Positions 9,220 through 17,637 are shown, numbered from the stretch's first letter. The stretch is DNA of 64,000 nt from Yinghuangia elevatio (GCF_040649515.1 NZ_JBEZFP010000035.1:7010-71009); one strand, 5' to 3'. Numbers and translations are program-made. The notes: a model not told the origin generated them from the letters alone.

Positions 9220-10278
9220 TCAGGAGGCGGTCGTGTCGCGCGAGTCGCGTACGACACGGCGCGCGGCGTCCTCGGCGAGGCGCGCGGCCGCCCACCGGTT
9301 CGTGAATTCGTCGATGTCCCCGCCGAGGGCCGCCACGACCAGCTCGGTCTGCGGGAGGCGGGGAAGCCGTGGCCCGCGCAGGACGCGCAGCACGGTCTCG
9401 GTGCTCATGCCGCCCGCGGCCCGCCGGGCGACGATCGCCGCCGGGGGTTCCCCGGCCGCGGCGTGCAGTTCGGCCATGGCGCCGAAGAACCGCTCCACCG
9501 GGCCGGACCCGCGGCTGCGGGACCTGTCGCCCGGGAGGCCGGATCGCGCGCGTTTCGGCTTGTTCCATTCGGCGCGGGCGCGCAGCCACGTCTGGTGCAG
9601 CAGCCACGGATCGGCGCCGCAGGACAGGGCAAGTTGCCGCGTGACGGGCCACGAGGGGACGCCGCGCCCGGCGAGCACCCGCTTGAGGTACGAGTGCGAG
9701 ATCTCGGATCGGGCGGCGAGTTCCCGGGGCGCGGTCCCGGACGACGTGACCATGTCCGCCAAGAGGCGGGCGAACGCACGGACGACGGGCGGGCCGGGCC
9801 AGGTCGCATCCTGGGCCGCGGCCGCCTCCTGGAGGTCGCGGACGGTCCCCAGCCGCCGTTCGGCGCCCGCATAGCGCTTGCGGGCCACGGCGGGAGTCAG
9901 CGAGAGCGAGTTGGCGACCACGGTCCAGGGCAGGCCCTCGCGTCGGGCGCGGACGACGCAGGCCTCCACCAGGCGCTCCACATGCGCCGTGAGCTCGGCC
10001 GCTTCGCGCAGCAGCGCCGGATCCGGGCCCGTCGCGTGGCGGAGCCGGAACCGGAGGTGCGCGACCATGCGGAATGTCTGCGGCCCGAACCACCTGGTGA
10101 ACTCGTCCGCGGGGGGCTGCCCCGGGTCGCTTTGCGCGGACCTCGACTTCCGGTACGCCGCGCTCCGGCACGCGCCGCCGCAATACCGCCGCGGGCGCCC
10201 GCGCGAAACGGCGCGACCTCGGATTTCCGTGCCGCAATGGCAACACGTTGCAATTTCTGCCGGTGTTTCGACGGTCAC
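9220..10278 (-). CDS. Zinc-ribbon and multi-HTH DNA-binding protein
   Basis: A 352-aa putative regulator. The N-terminus carries cysteines at 12/13, 15, 33 and 37 in a CxC-x17-CxxxC pattern followed by RSAAYR, the short zinc ribbon often seen in streptomycete DNA-binding proteins. A sigma-region-4-like helix-turn-helix (GLPWTVVANSLSLTPAVARKR) lies near 114-135. Two further XRE-like segments follow, around 185-250 (ELAARSEISHSYLKRVLAGR) and 270-335 (GGMSTETVLRVLRG), each followed by a region resembling cD-x-x-L. The two XRE-like segments look like a duplication. The GTG start has a weak GAGG upstream. The family is unknown to me; a regulatory role is inference from the motifs. Confidence 0.65.
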   Translation of the reverse strand: MTVETPAEIATCCHCGTEIRGRAVSRGRPRRYCGGACRSAAYRKSRSAQSDPGQPPADEFTRWFGPQTFRMVAHLRFRLRHATGPDPALLREAAELTAHVERLVEACVVRARREGLPWTVVANSLSLTPAVARKRYAGAERRLGTVRDLQEAAAAQDATWPGPPVVRAFARLLADMVTSSGTAPRELAARSEISHSYLKRVLAGRGVPSWPVTRQLALSCGADPWLLHQTWLRARAEWNKPKRARSGLPGDRSRSRGSGPVERFFGAMAELHAAAGEPPAAIVARRAAGGMSTETVLRVLRGPRLPRLPQTELVVAALGGDIDEFTNRWAAARLAEDAARRVVRDSRDTTAS

Positions 10279-10631
10279 CGGGCGCCTCGCGGAGGGCGGC
10301 TCCCCGGAATATCGTGTCGCGGCATGGTCGTATTCGAATTTCGTGACAATGCCACGCGCGTCGCGTCCCGCCCGGCGCAGGAATATGTCGACAGGCCACG
10401 GGCCCCGCGCGTTGCCGCCACGACTGTGCAGGACACGGTCCCATTCGTGGCGGCGCGTGGGCCACGTGCTTCGGAGCGCGGGGCTGACGCGATGTCGACA
10501 ACGCCGGCTACGGGCACGCGGGGAGCCCGCGCCCGACGGCGTTTTCCGGCCGGTGCGTCCGGGCCTGTGATAGCACTGACCTGTGGCGCCGTGGGGCGTG
10601 ACCTATCTACGCTCGGCGCGTTGTGCCTGGT

Positions 10632-10776
10632 GTGCTCGGGCAGGCCCGAGCACATCGGAACGGTCGGTGGACTGGTCAATTGGGACCTCGGGTTCTGTTT
10701 GTGGGAATTCGGACACACCGGCTGGTCGGGTAGCCCCCGGGAGAATGGATTGGTAGCCCTGATCCCGGGGGACTAC
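10632..10776. ncRNA. Candidate structured RNA (two hairpins)
   Basis: Two stable stems lie within 145 nt of non-coding sequence. GTGCTCGGG pairs with CCCGAGCAC across a 4-nt loop at 10632-10653. GTAGCCCCCGGGA pairs with TCCCGGGGGACTAC, with one bulged A, at 10730-10776. Strand is unknown and there is no family match I recognise; this could equally be two unrelated terminators or operators. Confidence 0.2.
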
Positions 10777-11263
10777 GGCTAGAGATTACTCGCGTGGGAG
10801 CCACCGAGCGGATATCTGGGGCTGGAAGGCAACGCCTCGCCCGAGATTTTCCCTGTTGATCAAGCGTGATCGCATGATCGGTCCCGAGGGGCCGCGAATT
10901 AGGCGTGTCCCGGTCGAATTCCCAAGGCAATGTGATCGTTATCCGTGACGGCATGAACCGTTGGACGGAGAATCGCCAAAATGTCGCGATCGACAGGCGA
11001 TGAATCTGCCCTTTGTCGCGATGGTCGGTCTTGGGTGGCGATAGCGGGGGGTGGCGCGGTGACGGCTGAACGCGCGCCGGTCTCTCGGACACCGGGCTCC
11101 GGCCCGGCCGGATCATGCGGGCCTGGTCAAAACGGTGAGGCCACACCGCCTCGGTGGAGGCGATGTGGCCAGGCGCGGTGGTCGGACCTGTCGGGCCGCG
11201 AGGCCGCGCGAAGCGGCGGGTGCATCGGCCGCCGGCCCGTCGAGGGGCGGACCCCGCACGTGC

Positions 11264-11301
11264 GGAAGCCCCGGGCACGCGGTGGCGTGTTCCGGGGCTC
11301 C
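11264..11301 (-). terminator. Hairpin terminator of the VOC gene
   Basis: An imperfect inverted repeat (GGAAGCCCCGG...CCGGGGCTCC with an inner CGC/GCG stem) lies 32 nt beyond the stop of the minus-strand VOC gene. Confidence 0.6.
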
Positions 11302-11332
11302 GTCAGGTTGTTCGGCGCCGGGCCGTCCCTGG

Positions 11333-11677
11333 TCAGGCGCGCGGGGCCGGCTGGTAGAGGACGGCGGCCCAGCCGTCGGGGCCGACGACCTGGGCGCGGA
11401 CCTCGTGCGGGCCCTGCACCGGCTCGGCCACCTTGAAGCCCGCCTCGCGCAGCGGCGTCAGCGCCGCCTCCAGGTCCGCGACCTTGACCATGACCGACGC
11501 GCCCTCGCCCTCGCGGTCGGTGCCGGACAGGGCGATCCGGTTGCCGTTCACGTCGAACTGCGCCCAGCGGTCGCCGTCGACGAAGGTCGGCTCGGTGCCG
11601 AGCACCGCGCTCATGAACGCGACCGCGGCGGTCATGTCGGCGACGGGGAACGCGGCGGACAGGCCCTGTGCGGACAT
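11333..11677 (-). CDS. VOC family protein (glyoxalase/bleomycin-resistance fold)
   Basis: A 114-aa single vicinal-oxygen-chelate domain of paired beta-alpha-beta-beta-beta modules. It starts with FPVADMTAAVAFMSAVLG and ends with VVGPDGWAAVLYQP, the usual opening and closing strands. The metal ligands of glyoxalase I are not clearly conserved, so the substrate is unknown. The start is set by GGAGG 6 nt before the ATG; the upstream open frame is ignored. It is transcribed divergently from the acetyltransferase, with about 260 bp between starts containing a 19-bp palindrome. Confidence 0.8.
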   Translation of the reverse strand: MSAQGLSAAFPVADMTAAVAFMSAVLGTEPTFVDGDRWAQFDVNGNRIALSGTDREGEGASVMVKVADLEAALTPLREAGFKVAEPVQGPHEVRAQVVGPDGWAAVLYQPAPRA

Positions 11678-11774
11678 GACGACCTCCAGCGGGATACGTG
11701 GTCGGGGGCAGTGCGCCACCGGGTGCGACAGGCGTACATCGGGGCACACGGCCGATCGGGAGCCGATCGGGATC

Positions 11775-11793
11775 ATCTGATGGTCTATCAGAT
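11775..11793. promoter_or_regulatory. Palindromic operator candidate
   Basis: ATCTGAT-GGTCT-ATCAGAT, a perfect 7-bp inverted repeat with a 5-nt spacer. It is in the intergenic region between the divergent VOC and acetyltransferase genes, 98 nt upstream of the VOC start. It is AT-rich relative to its surroundings, which suits a dimeric regulator; the regulator is unknown. Confidence 0.35.
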
Positions 11794-11926
11794 CCCGGGG
11801 GGTGGCGGGCCGGTCGCGCGCGGTGACACCGGTCACGGCTCCCGGCGCCGACCGCCCGGGCCGGAAACGCGCAAATCCCCGCCACGGCACCGACGCCGCG
11901 CCTCGCTGCCCCCGCGTCCGGTGGCT

Positions 11927-11932
11927 TAGTGT
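11927..11932 (+). promoter_or_regulatory. -10 hexamer of a leaderless promoter
   Basis: TAGTGT ends 7 nt before the GTG at 11940 and there is no Shine-Dalgarno sequence, so transcription probably begins at the start codon. Confidence 0.55.
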
Positions 11933-11939
11933 CGGCAGC

Positions 11940-14711
11940 GTGGACCCCACACAGCCGACCCCGCCATCCGCCGGGCCGCCAGTAGGGCCGGCCGCGCCGC
12001 CCGAGCCCCCGGCGTTCCCGCAGCACTGGGAGGCCGACGTCGTGCTCCGCGACGGGGCGACCGCGCACCTGCGGCCGGTCGGGCCGCACGACGCCGACCG
12101 GCTCGTCGAGTTCTACGCCCGGGTCTCCGACGAGTCGAAGTACCTGCGGTTCTTCACGCCGTACCCCCGTCTCTCGGCACGCGACGTGCGGCACTTCACC
12201 AACCACGACTGGATCGACCGCGTCGGCCTCGGCCTGTTCGTCGGCGACGCCCTGGTGGCGATCGTCCGGTACGACCGGATCGGCCCCGACGGACGCGCCG
12301 TCCGCACCGGCCCGCACGGCAGGTCCTCGACCGCCGAGGTCGCCTTCCTCGTCCAGGACGACCAGCAGGGGCGCGGCGTCGCCTCCGTCCTGCTGGAGCA
12401 CATCGCGGCCGTCGCGCGCGAGCGCGGCATCCGCCGGTTCGTGGCCGACGTGCTGCCCTCCAACCGCCGCATGATGAAGGTCTTCACCGAGGCGGGGTAC
12501 ACCCAGCAGTCCGCGTTCGAGGACGGCGTCGTACGCCTGACCCTCGACCTGGAGCCGACCGACACCTCCACCGCCGTCATGCTCGCCCGCGAGCACCGCG
12601 CCGAGGCCCGGTCCACCGCCCGCCTGCTCAACCCCCGCTCGGTGGCCGTCATCGGCGCGGGCCGCCGCGAGGGCACGGTCGGCAACACCCTGCTGCGCAA
12701 CCTGGCCGAGAGCGGCTTCGCCGGGCCCGTGTACGCGGTCAACCCGGCCGCGGGCGACCCGATCGAGGGCGTACCGGTGTACCCGACCGTCGTCGACATC
12801 CCCGGCGAGGTGGACCTCGCCATCGTCGCGGTCCCCGCCCGGGCCGTGCAGCAGGTCGCCCAGGACTGCGGCCGGCACGGGGTACGCGGCCTCGTCGTCG
12901 TGTCGTCCGGCTTCGCCGAGACCGGACCCGAGGGCCGCGAGCGGCAGCGCCGCCTGGTCCGCACCGCGCGCAGCCACGGCATGCGCGTCATCGGGCCGAA
13001 CTGCCTCGGCGTCCTCAACACGGACCCCGAGGTGAGCGTCAACGCGAGCCTGTCGCCCCGCATGCCGCGCCGCGGCCGGGTCGGCATGTTCGCGCAGTCC
13101 GGCGCGCTCGGCATCGCGATCCTGGAGTCGACGGTCAACCGGGGCATCGGCCTGTCGACGTTCGTCTCCGCGGGCAACCGCGCCGACGTGTCCGGGAACG
13201 ACCTGCTCCAGTACTGGGAGGACGACCCGGCCACCGACGTCGTCCTCCTGCACCTCGAATCACTCGGCAACCCGCGCAAGTTCACGCGCCTGGCCCGCCG
13301 CGTCTCGCGCCGCAAGCCGGTGGTCGTGGTCAAGAGCCTCCGGCACGCCGAGGGCGTCCCGCTGGGGCACGCCACCCGGGCGCTCAGCCTGCCCGACCAG
13401 GCGGTCGACTCGTTGTTCCGGCAGGCCGGCGTGATCCGCGTGCCCACCGTCGCGGAAATGTTCGACGTCGCCCAGCTCCTCGCCTACCAGCCGCTGCCCG
13501 CGGGCGACCGCGTCGCGATCGTCGGCAACTCGGACTCGCTCGGCCTGCTGACCCAGGACGCCTGCACGAGCGCCGGGCTCGACCCCCTCCGTCCGATCGA
13601 CCTCACCACCTCGGCGACCGCCGAGGACTTCCGCAAGGCGCTCGGCGACGTCCTCGCGTCCCCCGACTCGGACGCCGTCGTCGTGGTCTTCATCCCGCCC
13701 CTCACCACCTCCGGGCAGGAAGTCGCGTCCGTCATCGCGGAGATGGCCGAGCGGGCGGTGACGGCGGGCAAGCCGCTCGTGGCGACGTACCTCGCACACG
13801 AGGGGCTGCCGGACCAACTGCGGCGGCTCGACCCCGACGGGGTACCGGCGCCGGGCTCGGTGCCGTCCTACCCCGCGCCGGAGAACGCCGTGCGCGCCCT
13901 CTCGGAGGTCGTGCGCTACGCCGCCTGGCGCCGCCGCCCCGCCGGCGAGGTCGTCGAGTTCGAGGACGTCGACGCCGACACCGCGCGCGGCCTGGTCCGC
14001 GCCCGCCTCGGCGCCGCGGACGCGGCCGGGCTCTCGCCCGCCGAAGCGGCCGAACTGCTCGGCTGCTACGGCATCCACCCGAGCCCCGCCGTACGCGTCG
14101 ACAGCGAGGACGCCACCGTCGCTGCCGCCGAGCAGATGGGCTATCCCGTCGTGCTCAAGACGATCGCCGAACATTTGCGGCACCGCGTCGACCTCGACGG
14201 CGTACGCCTGGACCTGGGCACCGAAGCGGGTCTGCGCCGCGCCTTCCGCCGCATGTCCACGCGCCTCGGCGGCCCCGACCAGGCCCGGCTGGTGGTCCAG
14301 CGCATGGCGCCGCGCGGGGTGGCGACGATGGTGGGGCTCACGTACGACGAGTCCTTCGGCGCGCTGCTGCGCTTCGGTCTCGCGGGCCCGGCCTCCGAAC
14401 TGCTGGGGGATGTGGCGCACCGCGTGGTGCCCGCGACCGACCAGGACGTCGCCGACCTGGTCCGGGACATCCGGGCCGCGCCCGTGCTGTTCGGCTACCG
14501 CGGCGCGCCGCCCGTCGACGTCGGGGCGCTGGAGGAACTGCTGCTGCGGCTTTCGCAGCTGGCCGAGGACCTGCCGCAGGTCACCTCGGTCGTGCTCGAC
14601 CCGGTGGTGGCGACGGGGGAGGGGCTGACGGTGCTGGACGCGCGTGTACGCCTGTCGCGGCCGCCGCTGCGCACCGACCTGGGCCCGCGATCCATGGGCA
14701 ACCCCCGCTGA
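11940..14711 (+). CDS. GNAT / NDP-forming acyl-CoA synthetase-like protein acetyltransferase (PatA-type)
   Basis: A 923-aa fusion. Residues about 30-200 form a GNAT acetyltransferase domain with the acetyl-CoA loop QDDQQGRGVASVLLEH. Residues 230-330 form a CoA-binding Rossmann domain (NPRSVAVIGAG). A succinyl-CoA-ligase-like region contains AQSGALGIAILES, and the C-terminal 220 residues are an ATP-grasp domain. GNAT at the N-terminus is the order described for the S. lividans acetyltransferase that controls acetoacetyl-CoA synthetase, and the reverse of Salmonella Pat. The likely role is lysine acetylation of acyl-CoA synthetases; the ligase half is often regulatory only. The GTG start follows a leaderless -10 and drops a 46-residue non-conserved extension. 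Protein targets are inference. Confidence 0.88.
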   Translation: MDPTQPTPPSAGPPVGPAAPPEPPAFPQHWEADVVLRDGATAHLRPVGPHDADRLVEFYARVSDESKYLRFFTPYPRLSARDVRHFTNHDWIDRVGLGLFVGDALVAIVRYDRIGPDGRAVRTGPHGRSSTAEVAFLVQDDQQGRGVASVLLEHIAAVARERGIRRFVADVLPSNRRMMKVFTEAGYTQQSAFEDGVVRLTLDLEPTDTSTAVMLAREHRAEARSTARLLNPRSVAVIGAGRREGTVGNTLLRNLAESGFAGPVYAVNPAAGDPIEGVPVYPTVVDIPGEVDLAIVAVPARAVQQVAQDCGRHGVRGLVVVSSGFAETGPEGRERQRRLVRTARSHGMRVIGPNCLGVLNTDPEVSVNASLSPRMPRRGRVGMFAQSGALGIAILESTVNRGIGLSTFVSAGNRADVSGNDLLQYWEDDPATDVVLLHLESLGNPRKFTRLARRVSRRKPVVVVKSLRHAEGVPLGHATRALSLPDQAVDSLFRQAGVIRVPTVAEMFDVAQLLAYQPLPAGDRVAIVGNSDSLGLLTQDACTSAGLDPLRPIDLTTSATAEDFRKALGDVLASPDSDAVVVVFIPPLTTSGQEVASVIAEMAERAVTAGKPLVATYLAHEGLPDQLRRLDPDGVPAPGSVPSYPAPENAVRALSEVVRYAAWRRRPAGEVVEFEDVDADTARGLVRARLGAADAAGLSPAEAAELLGCYGIHPSPAVRVDSEDATVAAAEQMGYPVVLKTIAEHLRHRVDLDGVRLDLGTEAGLRRAFRRMSTRLGGPDQARLVVQRMAPRGVATMVGLTYDESFGALLRFGLAGPASELLGDVAHRVVPATDQDVADLVRDIRAAPVLFGYRGAPPVDVGALEELLLRLSQLAEDLPQVTSVVLDPVVATGEGLTVLDARVRLSRPPLRTDLGPRSMGNPR

Positions 14712-15492
14712 ACCGCACGCCGGAGCCCGGGGTTGCAGCGTCGATTGAAGCGTCGAATTGAAGGCGCCGCATGAAGCGTCGAGCCGAAGCGTCGCATCGA
14801 AACGCTGCATCGAAGCTCCGGTTGACGCCCGGAAGCCGTAGGCCGGCAAGCCCCCGAAACGCGAGCCGCGGCGGTACGCGCCCGTCTCCAGGTCATACCG
14901 CCGCCGGCCCGGCCGCCGCGGCGCCGATGCCACCCCGAGCCGTGGCACCCGCGCCGCCGCTGCGGCCTCCGGTCAAGCCCGTCGCCATGCCCCTCCGCGC
15001 ACGCCCTCCACGTGGCGGCGCATCATGCCGACCGGCCCGTCCGGACCGACCGCTCCCACGCCGGGTTTCCCCGATCCCACCGGCGCGGGTGCGGTGCCGC
15101 CCGAACTCCCGGTGCGGGAGCGCGGACGCTGTGCCGGACGGCCGGGGGCCACCGCGAACGGTGCGTCCCTATCGCCCCGTCCGTCCTGCACAACGGACAG
15201 TCAACCGGGTCGTGCCGGACGAGGGGAGGGCGCGCGTGGGGCGCGCGGTTGCGCGGCACGTGGGGTCCCCCGGGGGTGTGCCTCACCGTCACCCGTACGG
15301 GGACTGTCGTGAGGTCGACAAAGAGTCATAAGGCGAATGCGCCGGGTCGCGGCGCGCGACCCGGCAGACGCCGCCGCGAACCCGACGCGGTCCCGTCGCG
15401 AACCGTTCGGCGGCCCGTCCGAGCGCGCTCGCAGCACGCCCCGATCGCCAGGATGGCGCGCGGGGGCGCTCGGAGGTGCCAGGATGGGGGGC
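14712..15492. other. Intergenic region without a gene
   Basis: About 780 bp between the acetyltransferase and the DUF5998 gene. The first 100 nt contain a degenerate 13-bp tandem repeat. The rest is GC-rich with short open frames in all phases but no plausible start/codon pattern or family. The last 20 nt hold the leaderless promoter of the next gene. Confidence 0.5.
14735..14816. repeat. Degenerate 13-bp tandem repeat
   Basis: About six and a half units of a 13-nt repeat with consensus GAAGCGTCGNATC. The units read GCAGCGTCGATT, GAAGCGTCGAATT, GAAGGCGCCGCAT, GAAGCGTCGAGCC, GAAGCGTCGCATC and GAAACGCTGCATC, then a partial GAAGC. It starts 24 nt after the acetyltransferase stop codon and is non-coding. 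It may be a spacer-type minisatellite or a multi-site protein target. Confidence 0.7.
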
Positions 15493-16080
15493 ATGGCGAA
15501 GACCACCACCTCGACCCAGGGCCTGCGTACGGCCATCGAGCGCAGCGGCTACTACCCGAGCCTCGTCGCCGACGCGGTCGAGTCCACGATCGGGACCGAG
15601 CAGGTCGACGCGTTCCTGGTGCACCAGGAGACCACGTTCGACTCCAACGAGGTCCGGCGGCACGTGACCGTCCTCGTCCTCACGCCCGGCCGCTTCCTGG
15701 TCAGCCACACCGACGAGCACGCCCCCGACGACACGTCCCCGACGCCGTATGCGACGACGTCCACCGAGACGGTGCGGATCGACCGCATCGAGTCGGTGGT
15801 GGTCAGCCGCGTCGTCGGCAACCCCGCCGAGTACGTCCCCGGCGCCCCGCCGCGCGAGGTCGTGCTCACCATCGGGTGGGGCGCCGTCGGCCGCATCGAC
15901 CTGGAGCCGGCCGGCTGCGCGGACCCGAACTGCGACGTCGACCACGGCTACACCGGGGCGATGACCGCCGACGACCTCTCGCTGCGCGTCAGCGAGGCGG
16001 CCGACGGCCCGGACGCGGTCGAGCACACGCTCGCGTTCGCGCGCAGATTGTCCGAGGCCATCGCCGGCTCCGGCCGGTGA
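15493..16080 (+). CDS. DUF5998 family protein
   Basis: A 195-aa soluble protein. I recognise the conserved opening MAKTTTSTQGLR...IERSGYYP and the cysteine pair in ADPNCDVDHGYTG as the actinobacterial DUF5998 family, often placed next to a phosphodiesterase. No function is known. The start at 15493 is favoured because CAGGAT ends 7 nt before it, a leaderless -10; GGAGG at 15472 is too distant. The stop overlaps the following phosphodiesterase by GTGA, so both are coupled and probably work in the same process. Confidence 0.82.
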   Translation: MAKTTTSTQGLRTAIERSGYYPSLVADAVESTIGTEQVDAFLVHQETTFDSNEVRRHVTVLVLTPGRFLVSHTDEHAPDDTSPTPYATTSTETVRIDRIESVVVSRVVGNPAEYVPGAPPREVVLTIGWGAVGRIDLEPAGCADPNCDVDHGYTGAMTADDLSLRVSEAADGPDAVEHTLAFARRLSEAIAGSGR

Positions 16081-17240
16081 GCGCCGCACCCTGGGCTCCG
16101 GAACCACCACCAGTCCCCGTCCCGCGCTACGGCGCCGGGGCACTGTCCGACCTGCTCCCGTCCGTCGCGGCGTCCCTCGGGATGCCCGGTGAGCGCAACG
16201 TCCTGGGCCTGCGTGAGACCGAGCGCGCCGTCGTGTTCCTCGTCGACGGCCTCGGCTGGGAGCTCCTGAAGGCCCATCCGGACTGGGCGCCGTACCTCAC
16301 GTCGCTGGTCCCCGGCGCGTGGGGCGGGCGCGGCGAACCGCTGACGGCCGGCTTCCCGGCGACGACGGCGACGAGCCTGGCGTCGTTCGGCACGGGCCTC
16401 CCGCCGGGCGCGCACGGCCTGCTCGGCTACACCGTCGCGATCCCCGGCGACGCGCGGCTGATGAACCAGCTGCGCTGGGACCCCTATGTGCCGCCGCGCG
16501 AATGGCAGCCGCATCCTCCGCTGATGGAGCGTGCCGCCGCCGCGGGCATCACGGTCGCCCAGGTATCCGACCCCCTGTTCGAACGCACGCCGCTGACCCA
16601 GGTGGCGCTGCAGGGCGGCACGTTCGTCGGCCTGCAGGGCGGGCTCCCGCGCATGCACGGCGTCGTGGAGCAGTTGTCCCGGCCCGGGCCGGTGCTGGTC
16701 TACACGTACGTCAGCGACCTCGACAAGGCCGGGCACGTGCACGGCGTCGACTCCGACGCATGGCGGATCGAACTCGCGCGCGTCGACGGCCTGGTCCGTG
16801 CGCTCGCCGAGCAACTCCCGCCCGGCACCGCGCTGTACGTCACCGCCGACCACGGCATGATCGACGTGCCGATGGCCGACCGCATCGACGTCGACACCGA
16901 CCCGGAGCTCTCCGCCGGAGTCGCGCTGCTCGGCGGCGAGGGCCGGGCCCGGCACGTGTACGCCGTCCCGGGCGCGGCGTCCGACGTCCTGGCGATCTGG
17001 CAGGACGTGCTCGCCGACAGCTGCTGGGTGCTCTCCCGCGACCAGGCCGTCGACGCGGGCTGGTTCGGCGAGGTCGAGGACCGCGTGTACCACCGCATCG
17101 GCGACGTCGTCGCGGCGCCGTGGGCGGATGTCGCGATCGTCGCGACGCGCCGGGAGCCCAACGAGTCGCGCATGGTCGGCCTGCACGGGTCCATGACCGC
17201 GGTCGAACAACTGGTGCCCCTGCTCGAAGTGCACGCCTGA
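16077..17240 (+). CDS. Type I phosphodiesterase / nucleotide pyrophosphatase-like protein
   Basis: A 387-aa alkaline-phosphatase-superfamily protein. The first metal ligand is in FLVDGLGW (about Asp57), the Thr-rich nucleophile loop is FPATTATS (about 93-100), and later ligands are in YVSDLDKAGHVHG and TADHGMIDVP. These mark the nucleotide pyrophosphatase/phosphodiesterase group, which hydrolyses phosphodiester or phosphomonoester bonds. There is no signal peptide; the N-terminus is Pro-rich. The GTG start overlaps the DUF5998 stop by 4 nt. The substrate cannot be told from sequence. It ends 103 nt before a bidirectional terminator hairpin. Confidence 0.88.
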   Translation: MSAAPWAPEPPPVPVPRYGAGALSDLLPSVAASLGMPGERNVLGLRETERAVVFLVDGLGWELLKAHPDWAPYLTSLVPGAWGGRGEPLTAGFPATTATSLASFGTGLPPGAHGLLGYTVAIPGDARLMNQLRWDPYVPPREWQPHPPLMERAAAAGITVAQVSDPLFERTPLTQVALQGGTFVGLQGGLPRMHGVVEQLSRPGPVLVYTYVSDLDKAGHVHGVDSDAWRIELARVDGLVRALAEQLPPGTALYVTADHGMIDVPMADRIDVDTDPELSAGVALLGGEGRARHVYAVPGAASDVLAIWQDVLADSCWVLSRDQAVDAGWFGEVEDRVYHRIGDVVAAPWADVAIVATRREPNESRMVGLHGSMTAVEQLVPLLEVHA

Positions 17241-17342
17241 CCCGCGCCTGCCCCCGAGTTCGGTCCATGCCACAGGCTGACCAAGACCTGACCGGCGTCG
17301 TCGGCCGGACCGGCTCGCCGGTCGTCCGCCGGGCAAGCGAAA

Positions 17343-17376
17343 GGGCGCCCTCCCGGCGGTAACCGGCAGGGCGCCC
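17343..17376. terminator. Bidirectional terminator hairpin
   Basis: GGGCGCCCT pairs with AGGGCGCCC, extended inward by CCGG/CCGG, around a 6-nt loop. It lies between the convergent phosphodiesterase and the 28-aa peptide gene and can serve both. Confidence 0.7.
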
Positions 17377-17414
17377 CGCGCGCTTCGCGGGCCGCGGCCC
17401 TCGAATGCGTCAGC

Positions 17415-17501
17415 TCAGGCCTGCTTGCGCTTCTTCAGCAGAACCGAGGTGAGGGCCGCGATGACGGCGATCGGCAGGACTATCTTGAAGAGCTTGCCCA
17501 T
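17415..17501 (-). CDS. 28-aa single-span membrane peptide
   Basis: A short frame, ATG to TGA, encoding 28 residues: MGKLFK, a hydrophobic helix of about 17 residues (IVLPIAVIAALTSVLL) and a basic tail KKRKQA. A ribosome binding site GAGGGGG lies 9 nt upstream of the ATG and a terminator hairpin lies about 38 nt past the stop, so it has all parts of a real gene. The charge pattern suggests a membrane peptide with both ends positive. The function is unknown. Confidence 0.6.
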   Translation of the reverse strand: MGKLFKIVLPIAVIAALTSVLLKKRKQA

Positions 17502-17637
17502 GGTGGTGAACCCCCTCGAGTGATCGGGTGCCGGGCCGATGGCAGTGGGTGCCCGCGGCCGACCCCGCGCCTTTCCGGTGACGCGGGATCAACTCCCGGG
17601 CGGGCCCGACGGTTCCGACTCTATGCGATGAGGTCCC

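Larger units (their letters stand above)
10279..11332. other. Gene-free, hairpin-rich intergenic region
   Basis: About 1.05 kb in which no open frame has convincing codon usage or homology that I can see. It looks less GC-rich than its flanks. It holds several strong inverted repeats: 10632-10653 (9-bp stem), 10730-10776 (13 pairs with one bulge), 11139-11170 (two 6-7-bp stems with one mismatch) and the terminator-like hairpin at 11264-11301. It may contain promoters for the regulator gene and an unannotated structured RNA. Confidence 0.5.

Noticed and set aside
8426..10501. 691-aa continuous minus-strand frame
   Set aside because: Only its C-terminal 250 residues look like protein. Upstream it runs through the regulator gene in another frame with low-complexity Arg/Pro sequence.
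10676..11278. 200-aa minus-strand open frame in the intergenic gap
   Set aside because: No ribosome binding site, no third-position GC bias and no recognisable motif; it crosses strong hairpins.
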